Part shown: one piece after another, positions 1-12,294 of the stretch
Position numbering within the stretch: the stretch's first letter is position 1
Layout of the letters: each line of letters opens with the position of its first letter
NCBI RefSeq assembly: GCF_000687145.1
Contig: NZ_JMFG01000015.1
Coordinates: 1 to 64,000, forward strand
Source of the DNA: Thermoanaerobaculum aquaticum
Lineage (GTDB): Bacteria; Acidobacteriota; Thermoanaerobaculia; Thermoanaerobaculales; Thermoanaerobaculaceae
DNA: 64,000 bases
Direction: 5' to 3'
The notes under the pieces: generated by a model
What the model was told of the DNA's origin: nothing
What the model saw: the letters and a program-made list of their open reading frames with translations, nothing else
Database searches by the model: none
Position numbers and translations under genes: made by a program

Positions 1-155
1 GTGAGGCCAGGGTGCCATTGTGATTTTCGCGAAAGGAAGAACGCGTTCTCCGTTATCGAGGATTTACGCGGGTCTCTCATATTGCATTGGCGGGAGGAAG
101 GGCGTTGGAAAGATCTTCTTGAACGGTCTTCAGTTACGCTTTTGAGATGCAATAA

Positions 156-1103
156 ATGCATTTGGATTCCGTCAGCAGCCCACGAAAGATTACGGACAGT
201 TCGGGGAAGCTGGTAGCCAGGAACGACTTTTACCCCTTTGGTCTTCCTGCGGCCACGACGGGGCTTTCGGGGAGCTGGTTTTCGGGGTACGAGTTGGAGC
301 ATCAAGACACGGCCAGCACCTACACCGATGATTTGTACTTCTTGCACGCTCGCTGGTACTTCCCGCAGGTGGCGAGGTTCCTTTCCCCCGACCTCGTGCG
401 TGGGGATGTGTTTTCTCCGCAGAGCTTTAATCTTTTCGCGTAAGTAAGTGGGAACCCAGTCAATTTCGTGGACCCGTGGGGTTTGGCGGCGCAGCAAGAG
501 GGCGGTGGGAACGTTTCTCAGGAGAGAGACGGGTACTGTTCCGGGGATTTGGAGGATCCTGATTGCCGGACGTTTCACGAGTTTGTCGACGTGTTTGAAA
601 AGCCGTGGCCCGGGGGGAGGCTGGGGGTGGGGGTTCCCGGGGTGTGGATTGCCAGCGTGGAGATGTACATCGACCGATACGTGGCCAGCGACACGTGTTT
701 TGGTGAGCCGCGAATGACGAGCGATGTGATGATAGGGCTGCTCGCGCCTCCGATTAGGGGGAACCTCTGGGTTTCGAGAAACTCCCCGCAGACGTTGGCG
801 GTGTTGCAGGAGGTGGCCAGAAGGAGCGAGCCCTGGGTGGGGTTGGGCCGAGATTATTGGGTGGGCCTAGCGCTCGTTGGCGGTCCTTTCGCGTTGCTGG
901 AAATCAGCGGTTATGGAACCAGGTGGGATGTTACCGTGGACCCGCCACACGGAAACCTGGACCCTCACCTTCATTACGGTCCATATCTTCCTGGGGGCAA
1001 GCACCCACGGTACCATTTTGGTCCGAAAAATCCCAATTTTGGGCGAGGACGTTTCAACTGGCTGGATTGGCTTAGACGGGGGGGACCATGGCGGTGGAGA
1101 TGA
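156..1103 (+). pseudogene. RHS-repeat core plus C-terminal tip, broken by a nonsense codon
   Basis: The frame encodes an RHS-associated core: SSPRKITDSSGKLVARNDFYPFG, then YELEH, LHARWYFPQVARFLSPD, SFNLFA, a stop, then VSGNPVNFVDPWG. The TAA at 444-446 sits exactly where family members have Tyr in the LFAYVSGNPVN segment, so one base change (TAC or TAT to TAA) explains it. Upstream of 156 the same frame has further stops and no recognisable repeats, so the N-terminal part is lost. After the DPWGL junction (about 485) a roughly 205-residue tip follows. It has a His-rich end (DPHLHYGP, GGKHPRYHFGPK), the position where RHS polymorphic toxins carry their toxic domain. I do not recognise the tip family. 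RHS identity is secure. Non-function is inferred from the stop and the missing N-terminus. Confidence 0.82.
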
Positions 1104-1498
1104 GGAACATCCTTTCGCAAGGGAGCTTTGATTTTGGTTGGGCTAGGCGCCTGAGTAATGAAGAGCATTTTCAAGGATTTGAGACTGCGCTCACGGAAGT
1201 TGTTCGCCTTTTGATAGAGTGGTTCGGTGTTACGCGTGCAATCTGGGAGGCAAAGAAAAGGGAGGACAATGAACGGTTTTTATCTCGCTTTCTCAAGGGC
1301 AAGGTCCCGATGGTTCATGGAATCGACATTACCAATATAGAGGCGCTGGCAGGGCTAGCTCACGATCTCTACTTTACGAACGATTCTTTTGAGTTTCGAG
1401 TAGTTCTATGGTCGGAGGACGTGGCGGTTGCGCTGGAAGGATGCTCTGATCCGATTGTTTTCTCGTTCACTGTTCGGCCGCCCCGAGGTGAAAGGTGA
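1088..1498 (+). CDS. Hypothetical protein, candidate RHS immunity protein
   Basis: 136 residues, ATG start, overlapping the 3' end of the RHS tip by 16 bp. The protein is soluble, with no signal peptide or membrane segment. It contains a mixed helical N-terminal half (FETALTEVVRLLIEWF) and a C-terminal half rich in beta-type residues (FEFRVVLWSEDVAVALEG). I do not recognise a family. Position immediately after, and translationally overlapping, the toxin tip is the usual place of the cognate immunity gene in polymorphic-toxin loci, so immunity is the leading guess from context only. Base composition looks poorer in GC than the housekeeping genes to the right, consistent with accessory DNA. Confidence 0.6.
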   Translation: MAVEMRNILSQGSFDFGWARRLSNEEHFQGFETALTEVVRLLIEWFGVTRAIWEAKKREDNERFLSRFLKGKVPMVHGIDITNIEALAGLAHDLYFTNDSFEFRVVLWSEDVAVALEGCSDPIVFSFTVRPPRGER

Positions 1499-1698
1499 CG
1501 TGCCATTCGAATGTCTGCAGCATGGTGGGGTGGGCTTTTGGCTGAACGTGGAAAACGGCTCGTGTAAAGTTTCTTAGGGTTAATTAAGAAAGATGCGGGC
1601 CAGGAACCACCCCTCACGGCTCCAGCTCCGTGCCGAGCTCACTCGTTGGACCGCCTGTAGAAGGTGGTGCCTGTGTCTAGCGGTTTTGGAGGGGAGAT

Positions 1699-2157
1699 AT
1701 GGACTGGGCAGGGAAAACCGCGGTGCCGGATGCTCAGTTGTTAGCTTTAGCGGAGAAACTTCGTGTAGAGGTTGGATGTGTGGAAAATGTCCCTCCGCCC
1801 GAGTGGTGGGATGAATCTGGCGAACACCCCCCTATTCTGAAACGGTGGCATTTTGTTACCAAATCGGGGGAGTGCGAATTATACGTGGGAAGAGAGGCAG
1901 CTGCCGTGTTTTGGCGCGGGCGGTATATTCGCTTTGAGTCCGAGGATTATCCCGAGTGTTCGCTGAGGGATGCCGTAGTTGAGTGCCTTTCCACAATTTT
2001 TTCGGGCGAAACCGCAAGAGATCCCGAGCCGGCACCGAAGCCATACGGCTGCGTGATGGTGCCTGTGTTTCCTTTTTTCCGGCTATTAGGGGGCGAATAC
2101 CGAAGAAGGCTATCCGCGGAGCGACCCAGAGAAAGAGGTTCGCGAGCAATTGGCTGA
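1699..2157 (+). CDS. Hypothetical protein in RHS locus, possible second immunity protein
   Basis: 152 residues starting at ATG with a good ribosome binding site (GGAGGGGA, about 3 bp before the start). It is rich in Trp, Glu and Tyr (PPEWWDESGEHPP, KRWHFVTKSGECELYVGREAAAVFWRGRYIRFESEDYPECSLRDAVVECL), looks soluble and resembles no family I can name. It lies 200 bp after the first candidate immunity gene and just before another RHS remnant. Orphan immunity genes left behind after tip replacement are common in RHS loci, which is the reason for the suggestion. The C-terminal 25 residues are Arg-rich and may not be conserved. Confidence 0.5.
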   Translation: MDWAGKTAVPDAQLLALAEKLRVEVGCVENVPPPEWWDESGEHPPILKRWHFVTKSGECELYVGREAAAVFWRGRYIRFESEDYPECSLRDAVVECLSTIFSGETARDPEPAPKPYGCVMVPVFPFFRLLGGEYRRRLSAERPRERGSRAIG

Positions 2158-2204
2158 AAGTGCCAAACCCGGGTACCACGAATTGCGGGAGCTGAGGTCA
2201 GTGA

Positions 2205-2375
2205 CAAGTTCAAACCTTCGATGCTTTTGGCAACCTCATCGGCTACGACAAGCGGACACTTGACACGAATGCGGCGACCAACAGGCTCACGGGAGCAAGC
2301 TACGATGCCTTGGGAAACCTCCTCGCGCAAAAAAGCGGTGCGACGGAACATTCGGGGTTTTGGCTGGGTATCGCC
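2205..2375 (+). pseudogene. Displaced RHS-repeat fragment
   Basis: In the frame starting at 2205 the translation reads FDAFGNLIGYDKR, then TNRLTGASYDALGNLLAQ, then KSGATEH. These are classic RHS/YD-repeat signatures (YDxxGNL and NRLTG). There is a stop just upstream (TGA at 2202) and no continuation into a core downstream. The resemblance ends near 2365 and the reading runs into the 3' flank of the acyl-CoA dehydrogenase gene. The segment belongs N-terminal to an RHS core but lies 3' of the core and tip at 156-1103, so it must come from a second, truncated rhs copy. Confidence 0.75.
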
Positions 2376-2407
2376 ACACCTCCGCTTACAAGCGTACCGT
2401 GCATAAA

Positions 2408-3682
2408 CTACAGCTTGCTTTCCGAAGCACCCTCGTCCCCGTAAACTTTTTCCTCCACAAAGTGGGCGCCGGCGGCGTCATCTTCCAAGTCGCGGGCGTC
2501 GGTTTTTTGCTGGAGGAATTGCCGATAGAATTCGTGCTGAATCACTGCGCGCATGACCTCGTTGGTGCCGGTCCAAATGGTAATGAGGCGGACGTCGCGC
2601 AGAAGCCGTTCCACCGGATAAATGTTGGTGTAGCCAATGCCGCCGAGGATTTGCATGGCGTGGTTGACGACGGTCCAGGCCGTGTCGGTGGCAAACATCT
2701 TGGCCTCGGAAACCAAGCGCCGCACCAGGGAGGGGTCTTCGCCGACATCCACCGCTGCTGCTGCTCCCTGGTTGAGGGCGCGGGCGGCGTCGAGCAGCGT
2801 GAGGCTTTCGGCAATTTTGAAGGAAACGCCTTGAAACTGGCGGATCTTTTGCCCGAAGGCTCGCCGGCGGTGGGCGTAGCGGGCGGCAATTTCGATGGCA
2901 GCGCGACCCATGCCCACGGCCCCACCGGCAGAAGTGAGCCGCTCGGGGATCATCATTTGATGGAAAACCTCCGTACCCCGGCCAATCCCCGCCTCCCCTC
3001 CCACCACGTTTTCCACCGGCACCCGGCAGTCTCTAAACACCAGACGGCCGGTGCCTCCGCCGCGGGTACCCATGAGGCCGTAAACGTGATGGACCTCCAC
3101 GCCCGGCCCCCGTTCCACCAGGAAGGCGGTCATCCCCTTCTTGGGGTCGGGTTCGTCGGCCAGGCGCCCGTAAATTAAAAACAGATCCGCCCCTTCCGCA
3201 CCCACCACAAAGCGCTTTTGCCCGTTGAGGATGAAGCTGTTGCCGTCGCGGCGAGCGGTGGTTGTGGCGCCAAAGAAATCCGAGCCACCCCGGGGCTCAG
3301 TGAGCCCTTCGGCCACCGCCAGCTCACCTTTGAGCATGGGAACCAGGTAGCGCTGCTTTTGCTCCTCAGTTCCGAAAACCGCAATGGCCTCGCCCACGAT
3401 GGAAACCAGCGACCACAGGCAAGCGAGGCTAGTGCCCAGAACCCCCACTTCCTCCAGCGCCACCATTTCCACGGTCCAAGGCAAACCACGACCGCCGTAA
3501 GCTTGCGGGAAGCGCAACCCCAAAAGGTTGCGCCGCCCCGCTTCCTGCAGGAACTCCCGGGGGAAGACCACCTTTTCCGCGTCCATGTCCAAAAGCAGCT
3601 GCCGGGGCACGGACTTCACGAAATCCCTCATTTCCTTGCGAATGGCCTGCTGCTGGGGATTTAAGGTCTTGTCGGTGAGCAT
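2408..3682 (-). CDS. Acyl-CoA dehydrogenase
   Basis: FAD-dependent alpha,beta-dehydrogenation of an acyl-CoA. The family fold is complete: N-terminal helical domain, [14 protein letters not shown] flavin/substrate loop, the [12 protein letters not shown] segment, and the C-terminal [20 protein letters not shown] and [10 protein letters not shown] segments. ATG at 3682 (424 residues) is preferred over the GTG three codons upstream because GGGAGG lies 8 bp before the ATG. Numbered from that upstream GTG, the position holding the catalytic Glu in medium-chain enzymes (YEGT) is Thr373 here, while Glu250 stands in [12 protein letters not shown], the position used by isovaleryl-CoA and long-chain enzymes. 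That favours a branched- or long-chain substrate (inference). No partner ETF gene is adjacent. The last 30 residues are acidic and not typical of the family. Confidence 0.93.
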   Translation of the reverse strand: MLTDKTLNPQQQAIRKEMRDFVKSVPRQLLLDMDAEKVVFPREFLQEAGRRNLLGLRFPQAYGGRGLPWTVEMVALEEVGVLGTSLACLWSLVSIVGEAIAVFGTEEQKQRYLVPMLKGELAVAEGLTEPRGGSDFFGATTTARRDGNSFILNGQKRFVVGAEGADLFLIYGRLADEPDPKKGMTAFLVERGPGVEVHHVYGLMGTRGGGTGRLVFRDCRVPVENVVGGEAGIGRGTEVFHQMMIPERLTSAGGAVGMGRAAIEIAARYAHRRRAFGQKIRQFQGVSFKIAESLTLLDAARALNQGAAAAVDVGEDPSLVRRLVSEAKMFATDTAWTVVNHAMQILGGIGYTNIYPVERLLRDVRLITIWTGTNEVMRAVIQHEFYRQFLQQKTDARDLEDDAAGAHFVEEKVYGDEGASESKL

Positions 3683-3840
3683 GGGGAGCACCTCCCAAAG
3701 GCTATGATACTCACGAAAGCCCAGCGCTTTGCAAAGTGCGGATGTCGCGAAGGTGAGAAAAACGCTGGAGGGTAAAGGCAGGGGCCAGAAGGCAAAAACC
3801 CTGGGGCCAGCAAAAACGTAAAAACCCCCAGGAGGACCGC

Positions 3841-5892
3841 ATGCTTCACCAGGTTGCTTGGCTTTTGCTCACAGTGGCAGCCCAGCAGGGTGGGCTTGAA
3901 TTGCACCGCCTTCCGCCGCCGGTGTACCAGGTGACCATGGAGGTCACGGTGAACCCCGAAGACCGCACCCTGCGGGGCAGGGAGATGCTGCGCTGGGAAA
4001 ACACCGCCAGCCAGCCCACCGACGAGCTGCAGTTTCACCTTTACTTGAACGCCTTTGCCAACGACCGCAGCACGTTTTTCCGGGAGTCCGGGGGATCGCT
4101 GCGGAACATTGGCATGCCCAAGGACGGGTGGGGGTTGATCGTGGTGGACGGCCTCAAAACCGCCGATGGCCACGATTTAAAGCCAACCGAAGAGTTCCTG
4201 CAGCCCGACGATGGCAACCCCGACGATCGCACGGTGGTGCGCTACCGGTTGCCGGGGCCGTTGCCACCCGGTGAAACGGTGGCGCTGGAGATCAACTTCC
4301 ACGGCCGGCTCCCCCGGGTTTTTGCCCGCAACGGGATTCACCGCGATTTCATTCTGGCCGCGCAGTGGTTTCCCAAAATTGCGGTTTTCGAGGATGCTGG
4401 TGTGCGGGGACGGAAAGAGGCCGGCTGGAACTGCCATCAGTACCACGCCCACAGCGAGTTTTACGCCGATTTTGGCAACTACGATGTGACCGTGATCTTG
4501 CCTGCCCGCTACGCCGGAAAAATTGGTGCTACCGGAAGAAAGGTTGAAGAAAAAGTCGAGGCCGACAGGGTCACTGCGCGCTTCGTGCAGGAAGGGGTAA
4601 CGGATTTTGCCTGGACCGCCGACCCGCGCTATGTGGTGGTGGAGGACTTCTTCGATCCCAAGCGGGATGTGCCAAAAGAAAAACAGCAAGAGCTGGCAAG
4701 GCTTTTGGGTGTGCCGCCGGAGGAGCTGAACCTCTCTCCGGTGGCCATTACGCTCTTGCTGCAACCGGCCAACCGCGCCCAGGCGCAACGGTACCTTGAG
4801 GCGGTGAAGGTGGCCATGTGGGGGTACGGGCTGCGCCTGGGCGCTTATCCCTACCCGCACATTACGCTGGTGGATCCGCCCCGGGGCGCCATGGGGGCCG
4901 GCGGCATGGAGTACATGACGTTCATTACCCTGGGCACCCACCCTCTTTTTAACCTGCCTTTCTTTCGGGAAATTCGCTCGCCTGAAGGGGTCACCATTCA
5001 CGAGTTTGGCCATAACTACTGGATGGGCATGATTGCCTCCAACGAGTTTGAAGAATCCTGGTTGGACGAGGGCATCAACAGCTTTTACGACATGATCATC
5101 ATGGACGAGGTGTACGGCGCGGAGCAGCGTTTTTTGGGCTTGGAGGTTTCGGCCTTCGAGAGCAACCGCGCGCCTTTGCGCCCGGAGCAATACTCCGACC
5201 CCATGGTGCGGGAAGCGTGGAAGTTTCGGCCCGGGACTTACGGTTTTCATTCCTACCCGCGGCCGGCTGTGACCCTCAAAAACCTGGAGGGCCTGGTGGG
5301 CCCTGCGGCTTTCCATCGGGCCATGCGGCGTTTCTTCCGCGAGTGGCAGTTTCGCCACCCATCCAGCGAAGATTTCATTAAGTCCTTTCAGGAATCGGTG
5401 GGGCAGGACCTTTCCTGGTTTTTCTCGCAAGCTTTTTATTCCCCGGCCGCCCTGGATTACGGGGTACGCAGCGTGGACTGCAAAAAGCTAAGCAAGCAAA
5501 AGGGGTACGTTTTTGGCAACGGCGAGCCCACGCTGGCACCGGCCGAGAAGGAGGAGAAGGGCAGCGAAGACAAAGCCCCGTACCGTTCCCGGGTGGTGCT
5601 GGAACGACTGGGGGAGTTTGTGCACCCGGTGGAGGTGGAGCTGGTGTTTGCCGATGGCAGCCGGCAGCGCCACCGGTGGGACGGGCGGGAAAAGTGGACG
5701 GTCATTGGAGTCGTCACGCCTTCCGAGCTGGTTTCCGCGGAAGTAGACCCCGATCATATCATGGCCTTGGATTGCAACCGGCTCAACAACAGCAAGTGTG
5801 TGGAAGCTTTTTGGACACCGGTGGCCAAAGCGGTGGTGCACCTCATGTTTTGGGTGCAAAACGTGTTAAGCCTTGCGGGGCTTTTGGGGTGA
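3841..5892 (+). CDS. M1-family zinc metallopeptidase
   Basis: 683 residues. Gluzincin aminopeptidase signature: HEFGH at residues 387-391 and Glu410 in WLDEG give HExxH-x18-E for zinc binding and catalysis. GGMEY at 354-358 replaces the GAMEN substrate-binding motif. A short hydrophobic N-terminus ([13 protein letters not shown]) suggests export, and the C-terminus ends in a hydrophobic stretch ([19 protein letters not shown]) that could anchor the protein. AGGAGG lies 5 bp before the ATG. The next gene starts 2 bp downstream, so the two are probably co-transcribed. Expected role is peptide trimming or degradation at the cell envelope. The substrate cannot be read from the sequence. Confidence 0.93.
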   Translation: MLHQVAWLLLTVAAQQGGLELHRLPPPVYQVTMEVTVNPEDRTLRGREMLRWENTASQPTDELQFHLYLNAFANDRSTFFRESGGSLRNIGMPKDGWGLIVVDGLKTADGHDLKPTEEFLQPDDGNPDDRTVVRYRLPGPLPPGETVALEINFHGRLPRVFARNGIHRDFILAAQWFPKIAVFEDAGVRGRKEAGWNCHQYHAHSEFYADFGNYDVTVILPARYAGKIGATGRKVEEKVEADRVTARFVQEGVTDFAWTADPRYVVVEDFFDPKRDVPKEKQQELARLLGVPPEELNLSPVAITLLLQPANRAQAQRYLEAVKVAMWGYGLRLGAYPYPHITLVDPPRGAMGAGGMEYMTFITLGTHPLFNLPFFREIRSPEGVTIHEFGHNYWMGMIASNEFEESWLDEGINSFYDMIIMDEVYGAEQRFLGLEVSAFESNRAPLRPEQYSDPMVREAWKFRPGTYGFHSYPRPAVTLKNLEGLVGPAAFHRAMRRFFREWQFRHPSSEDFIKSFQESVGQDLSWFFSQAFYSPAALDYGVRSVDCKKLSKQKGYVFGNGEPTLAPAEKEEKGSEDKAPYRSRVVLERLGEFVHPVEVELVFADGSRQRHRWDGREKWTVIGVVTPSELVSAEVDPDHIMALDCNRLNNSKCVEAFWTPVAKAVVHLMFWVQNVLSLAGLLG

Positions 5893-5894
5893 GT

Positions 5895-6836
5895 ATGAAA
5901 TCCATTCACGTGTTTTCCGAAGGTTTGCGGCAGGCAAGTAAGCGGCCCAAGCTGGTGCTGGTGCTTTACCTGGTGCCGCTCGTTGGAGCTCTGGCGCTTT
6001 CTTTTTTGGCATGGGCAAGCCTTGCTCCCGCTCTGGGTCATTCCTTGTTTGCCCAGGAGGTGATTGCGGGGCGGTGGTTTGGCGTCTGGCAGGATTTTGC
6101 TAAAAGCCCGGAAAACCACCTGTCGTTGGTGATTGGTCCCGGTCTGGCTTTGGCGTTTTTTGCAACGGTAATATTGCAGGTACTGCTTTCCGCCGGCGTC
6201 ATCACCTCGTTATTCGGCGACCGCGCCGCTCGCGGTGGCGATTTCTTCACCGGCATACGGCATTTTGCCTGGCCTTTTTTCCGGAGTTTTCTCTGGTTTT
6301 TCATTGGGTTCGCCCTGGCGGCCGGGGCTTGTGGGGTGGTCATGCAGAGGTTTTTCAAGCTTGCGGAAAATCAGGCCGATGCCCGCTGGGATGTGGTGGG
6401 TGTGCTGGTTGGCAGCTTGCTGTTTGCCTTGCTTTACGTGCCCCTGCGGGGAGCGTACGAGCTTTCGCGCATGGCCGTGGTACGTCACGGGGACAGAAAA
6501 ACGTTGCGGGGTTTTTTCCGGGCCCTGGGCTCGGTGCTGCGGCATCCGCTGCTGTTTTTCCCGCTCTATGCCGCTTTCTTCATGGCCGTCGTTGCCCTGC
6601 ACGGAGCTTTCGGCCTGGTGCGCTCCGAGTTTACCGTCAGCAATTGGCTTGGAATTTTCGCGGTGGCCCTGGCCCACCAGCTCGTGATGGCAGTGCGGGC
6701 TTTTCTTCAGCTGGGCTTTATGGCGGCCAACAAAGAGGCCTACCTTCTGCTTGGAGAAGCAGGCTACTGTCAACCAAAGACCCAACCCCAGCAAGCTGTA
6801 GCGGAACCGTCCCCGGTGGAGGATGTTTTTGCCTAG
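5895..6836 (+). CDS. Polytopic membrane protein of unknown function
   Basis: 313 residues starting at ATG, 2 bp after the M1 peptidase stop. Several hydrophobic segments are visible: LVLYLVPLVGALALSFLAW, LSLVIGPGLALAFFATVILQVLL, FFRSFLWFFIGFALAAGACGV, VVGVLVGSLLFALLYVPL, HPLLFFPLYAAFFMAVVAL and WLGIFAVALAHQLVMAVRAF. These give about six transmembrane helices with short Arg/Lys-rich loops. The C-terminal tail is polar. I do not recognise a family. The layout resembles uncharacterised inner-membrane proteins with repeated helical pairs. Tight coupling to the peptidase gene suggests shared expression, but no functional link can be shown. Confidence 0.8.
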   Translation: MKSIHVFSEGLRQASKRPKLVLVLYLVPLVGALALSFLAWASLAPALGHSLFAQEVIAGRWFGVWQDFAKSPENHLSLVIGPGLALAFFATVILQVLLSAGVITSLFGDRAARGGDFFTGIRHFAWPFFRSFLWFFIGFALAAGACGVVMQRFFKLAENQADARWDVVGVLVGSLLFALLYVPLRGAYELSRMAVVRHGDRKTLRGFFRALGSVLRHPLLFFPLYAAFFMAVVALHGAFGLVRSEFTVSNWLGIFAVALAHQLVMAVRAFLQLGFMAANKEAYLLLGEAGYCQPKTQPQQAVAEPSPVEDVFA

Positions 6837-6862
6837 CCCCCCGGTGGGTTGGGGACCCTGGG

Positions 6863-6891
6863 TTGTGCCTGAGACGGAGTTTCGGTAGTCT
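6863..6891 (+). promoter_or_regulatory. Probable carAB promoter
   Basis: TTGTGC and TAGTCT separated by exactly 17 bp, 28 bp before the TTG start of carA and in the only non-coding stretch ahead of it. A GGGAGGGG ribosome binding site follows. I saw no pyrimidine-linked attenuator or hairpin with a T-run here. Confidence 0.5.
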
Positions 6892-6918
6892 CCCCGCGAC
6901 TGGGAGGGGTAGGGGTCC

Positions 6919-8021
6919 TTGGAGAAAGCGTACTTAGCCCTGGCCGATGGCCGTGTGTTCGAAGGGTTCATGCATGGGCCGGGAGAAGCCTCCGGGGAGG
7001 TGGTTTTTAACACCTCCATGTTCGGCTACCAGGAGATGCTCACCGACCCTTCCTACCGGGGGCAAATTCTGGTGTTGACCACCCCGCACGTGGGGGTGGT
7101 GGGGACCAACCCCGAGGATTGGGAAAGCCGCCACGTATGGGCGGCGGCTCTGGTGGTGGCGGACCTGGTGGCCGAGCCTTCCTCCTGGCGTTCCCGGGCC
7201 AGCTTGCCGGAGTTCTTGGCGCAAGCGGGGGTGCCGGTGGGTTTCGGGTTTGACACCCGGGCGTTGGTGCTTCACCTGCGCCAGCACGGCAGCCTGCCGG
7301 GGGTGTTGGTGGCGGGGGTGGACGCCCCACAAGCTCAAGCTTTGGCCCGCAAGGCCCGTTCCACCGACGGTTTGGATTTAACGGAGGAGGTGAGCACCGG
7401 TGAAATCCAGCGCTTTTCCGAGGGTCCTTGGCGGCGGCGGGTGCCCCCCGGTCAGGTGCGGGTGGGCGTTTTGGATTTTGGCGTGAAAGCGTCCATTTTG
7501 CGGGAGCTGGTGGCGGCGGGAGCCGAAGTGCTGGTGATCCCGGGAAAGCGTGGTCTGGACGACATCCCTGAGGACCTGGACGGGCTGGTGGTTTCCAACG
7601 GTCCGGGAGACCCGGCGGCGGTGGCCCACGCGGTGCGGTGGCTAGAGAAAAACCTGGGGCGCCTTCCGATCCTTGGCATTTGCCTTGGGCACCAGCTTTT
7701 GGGTCTTGCGCTGGGGGGCCGCACCTACAAGCTCAAGTTTGGGCATCACGGCGCCAACCATCCGGTGCGGGACGAACGCACCAGGGCCGTGTGGATTACC
7801 TCGCAAAACCACAACTACGCGGTGGCGGCGGAGAGCTTGCCGTCGGAGGTGCAGGTGACCATGGTCAACCTCACCGATGGCTCGGTGGAGGGCTTGCTGG
7901 CCCATGAGGTCTGGGCCGAGGGGATTCAGTTTCACCCTGAGGCCGGTCCGGGGCCCCACGATGCGTTGGGGGTTTTTGGCCAGTTCGTGCAGAGGTGTCT
8001 TGCCTTTCGGGAGCACAAGCG

Positions 8022-8025
<4 letters not shown>
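6919..8025 (+). CDS. carA: Carbamoyl-phosphate synthase, small (glutaminase) subunit
   Basis: 368 residues. Releases ammonia from glutamine and feeds it to CarB for carbamoyl phosphate, the precursor of pyrimidines and arginine. The N-terminal CPSase small-chain domain is clear ([33 protein letters not shown]). The C-terminal class I glutaminase has the triad Cys255 (GICLGHQLL), His339 and Glu341 (FHPEAGPGP). The start is TTG preceded by GGGAGGGG. No other start fits the conserved [15 protein letters not shown] beginning. The stop overlaps the carB start as GTGA. Confidence 0.97.
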
Positions 8026-11219
<3,194 letters not shown>

Positions 11220-11328
11220 CTCCGACCCTCAAAACTCTGGTAGGCTGCCATTCAGCGCGGTTTTCGGAAAACCAATGCGGAGCTTGCACTAGGGGTGCTC
11301 TTCTGGCCCCGGCACCTTCCTCAGCAAT

Positions 11329-11357
11329 TTGCTTTGGGGCATGGGTTGGGCTACACT
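11329..11357 (+). promoter_or_regulatory. Probable promoter of the 11400 gene
   Basis: TTGCTT and TACACT are separated by 17 bp, 42 bp before the ATG at 11400. The gap from carB to 11399 otherwise shows only a small inverted repeat (GGTTTTC/GAAAACC, near 11260) without a T-run. Confidence 0.45.
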
Positions 11358-11399
11358 TCGCTATCTCTAGCCGGAAATGAGCTGGAGTGGGAGTGAAGG

Positions 11400-11960
11400 A
11401 TGACAGCAAAACTTGAACACGAATGGGAAATCGAGCTGCCGGGGACCAGCGCCCAGGAGCTCTTGGCAGGTTTGGCCGCCCGGGACCGGGTTTTTGGGCA
11501 AAACGTGACCCTGGAGCCCGAGGACGACCCGAAAAACACGGTGGAAGCCTGGCTGGGCTCTTCCGATGCCCTGGACGGCAAGGTGTACCGCCTGGCGGTG
11601 TACGCCGATCTGGAGGGTCCCGAGGAGTACCTGGAAGCGGCCCGGGATGCCCTCATGGACCTGGTGGACGAGCAGGTGGCTGAGGCCCAAAAGGACGCCG
11701 CTGGCGCCAAGGTCTTGGACCGCAAGCCCAGCTCCGAGGTTTCTTTTGAGCTGATCTCGGAGGAAGAGGAAACGCCTCAGCTCATCCTCCCCGAGTGGCT
11801 GGCGCCGGAAGAGGCGGATCTGCCTTGGGGTTTTCGCCCGGTGACCAAGGACGGCAAGCCCTGGCCCGATCCGGAGGTGCTGAAGGCCCACGAGCGGGTC
11901 GTGCTGGTGCCGTTTAAGGGGGAGTACATCCTCTACTCGCTGCCGCCGCTGGAAGGCTAA
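11400..11960 (+). CDS. Conserved-looking hypothetical protein
   Basis: 186 residues, ATG start with a GGGAGTGAAGG leader. Soluble and strongly acidic (blocks such as ISEEEETPQ and LAPEEADLP), with no signal peptide, membrane segment or motif that I recognise. The first 100 residues alternate strands and helices (EWEIELPGTSAQELLAGLAARDRVFGQNVTLEPEDD, KVYRLAVYADLEGPEEYLEAARDALMDLVDEQVAEAQ). This could be a small alpha/beta domain. The C-terminus (WGFRPVTKDGKPWPDPEVLKAHERVVLVPFKGEYILYSLPP) looks like a second compact unit. It stands alone between carB and a tRNA, with its own promoter. No function is assigned. Confidence 0.75.
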   Translation: MTAKLEHEWEIELPGTSAQELLAGLAARDRVFGQNVTLEPEDDPKNTVEAWLGSSDALDGKVYRLAVYADLEGPEEYLEAARDALMDLVDEQVAEAQKDAAGAKVLDRKPSSEVSFELISEEEETPQLILPEWLAPEEADLPWGFRPVTKDGKPWPDPEVLKAHERVVLVPFKGEYILYSLPPLEG

Positions 11961-12133
11961 TTCCTTTTTCTACTGGCGACACCCGCTGCGGCTGCCACGT
12001 GCTTTCGAGCGTTTCGGCCGCTGCGGGTGATGTGTGTCTTCAGGGAAGGCGCTTTGCTTAGTGAACGTCTCTAAGACACCGGCAACGCTGCGCCCAGGGT
12101 ACGCGGAATCCGTGCAATTACGGCGGAAAAATG

Positions 12134-12219
12134 TGGTGCCGGAGGCGGGATTCGAACCCGCACGCCCTTTCGGACAGGGGATTTTAAGTCCCCGGCGTCT
12201 GCCATTCCGCCACTCCGGC
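12134..12219 (-). tRNA. tRNA-Leu (anticodon UAA)
   Basis: On the minus strand the 7-bp acceptor stem GCCGGAG pairs with CTCCGGC, followed by discriminator A and an encoded CCA (12134-12136). The anticodon stem-loop is GGGGA-CTTAAAA-TCCCC, giving anticodon UAA. A class II long variable arm (TGTCCGAAAGGGCG) and a T arm with GGTTCGAAT are present. The 334-bp gap between the genes at 11960 and 12295 holds only this tRNA. Its other parts show nothing recognisable. Confidence 0.97.
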
Positions 12220-12294
12220 GCCGGGTGAAGTTTAATTGACAAAAACGGCACGGTCTACGGCTGCAAAAGGCTTTGGGCCGGGTACAAACCGGGT

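Noticed and set aside
444-446. Programmed readthrough of TAA in the RHS gene
   Set aside because: No readthrough context or hairpin is visible, and the N-terminal part of the gene is already lost, so decay is simpler.
4177-5430. 417-codon minus-strand open frame opposite the M1 peptidase
   Set aside because: Shadow of the peptidase gene. No ribosome binding site, no recognisable domain and heavily biased composition.
6837-6918. Pyrimidine-responsive attenuator or riboswitch before carA
   Set aside because: The 82-bp leader has a plain promoter and ribosome binding site but no terminator hairpin with a T-run.
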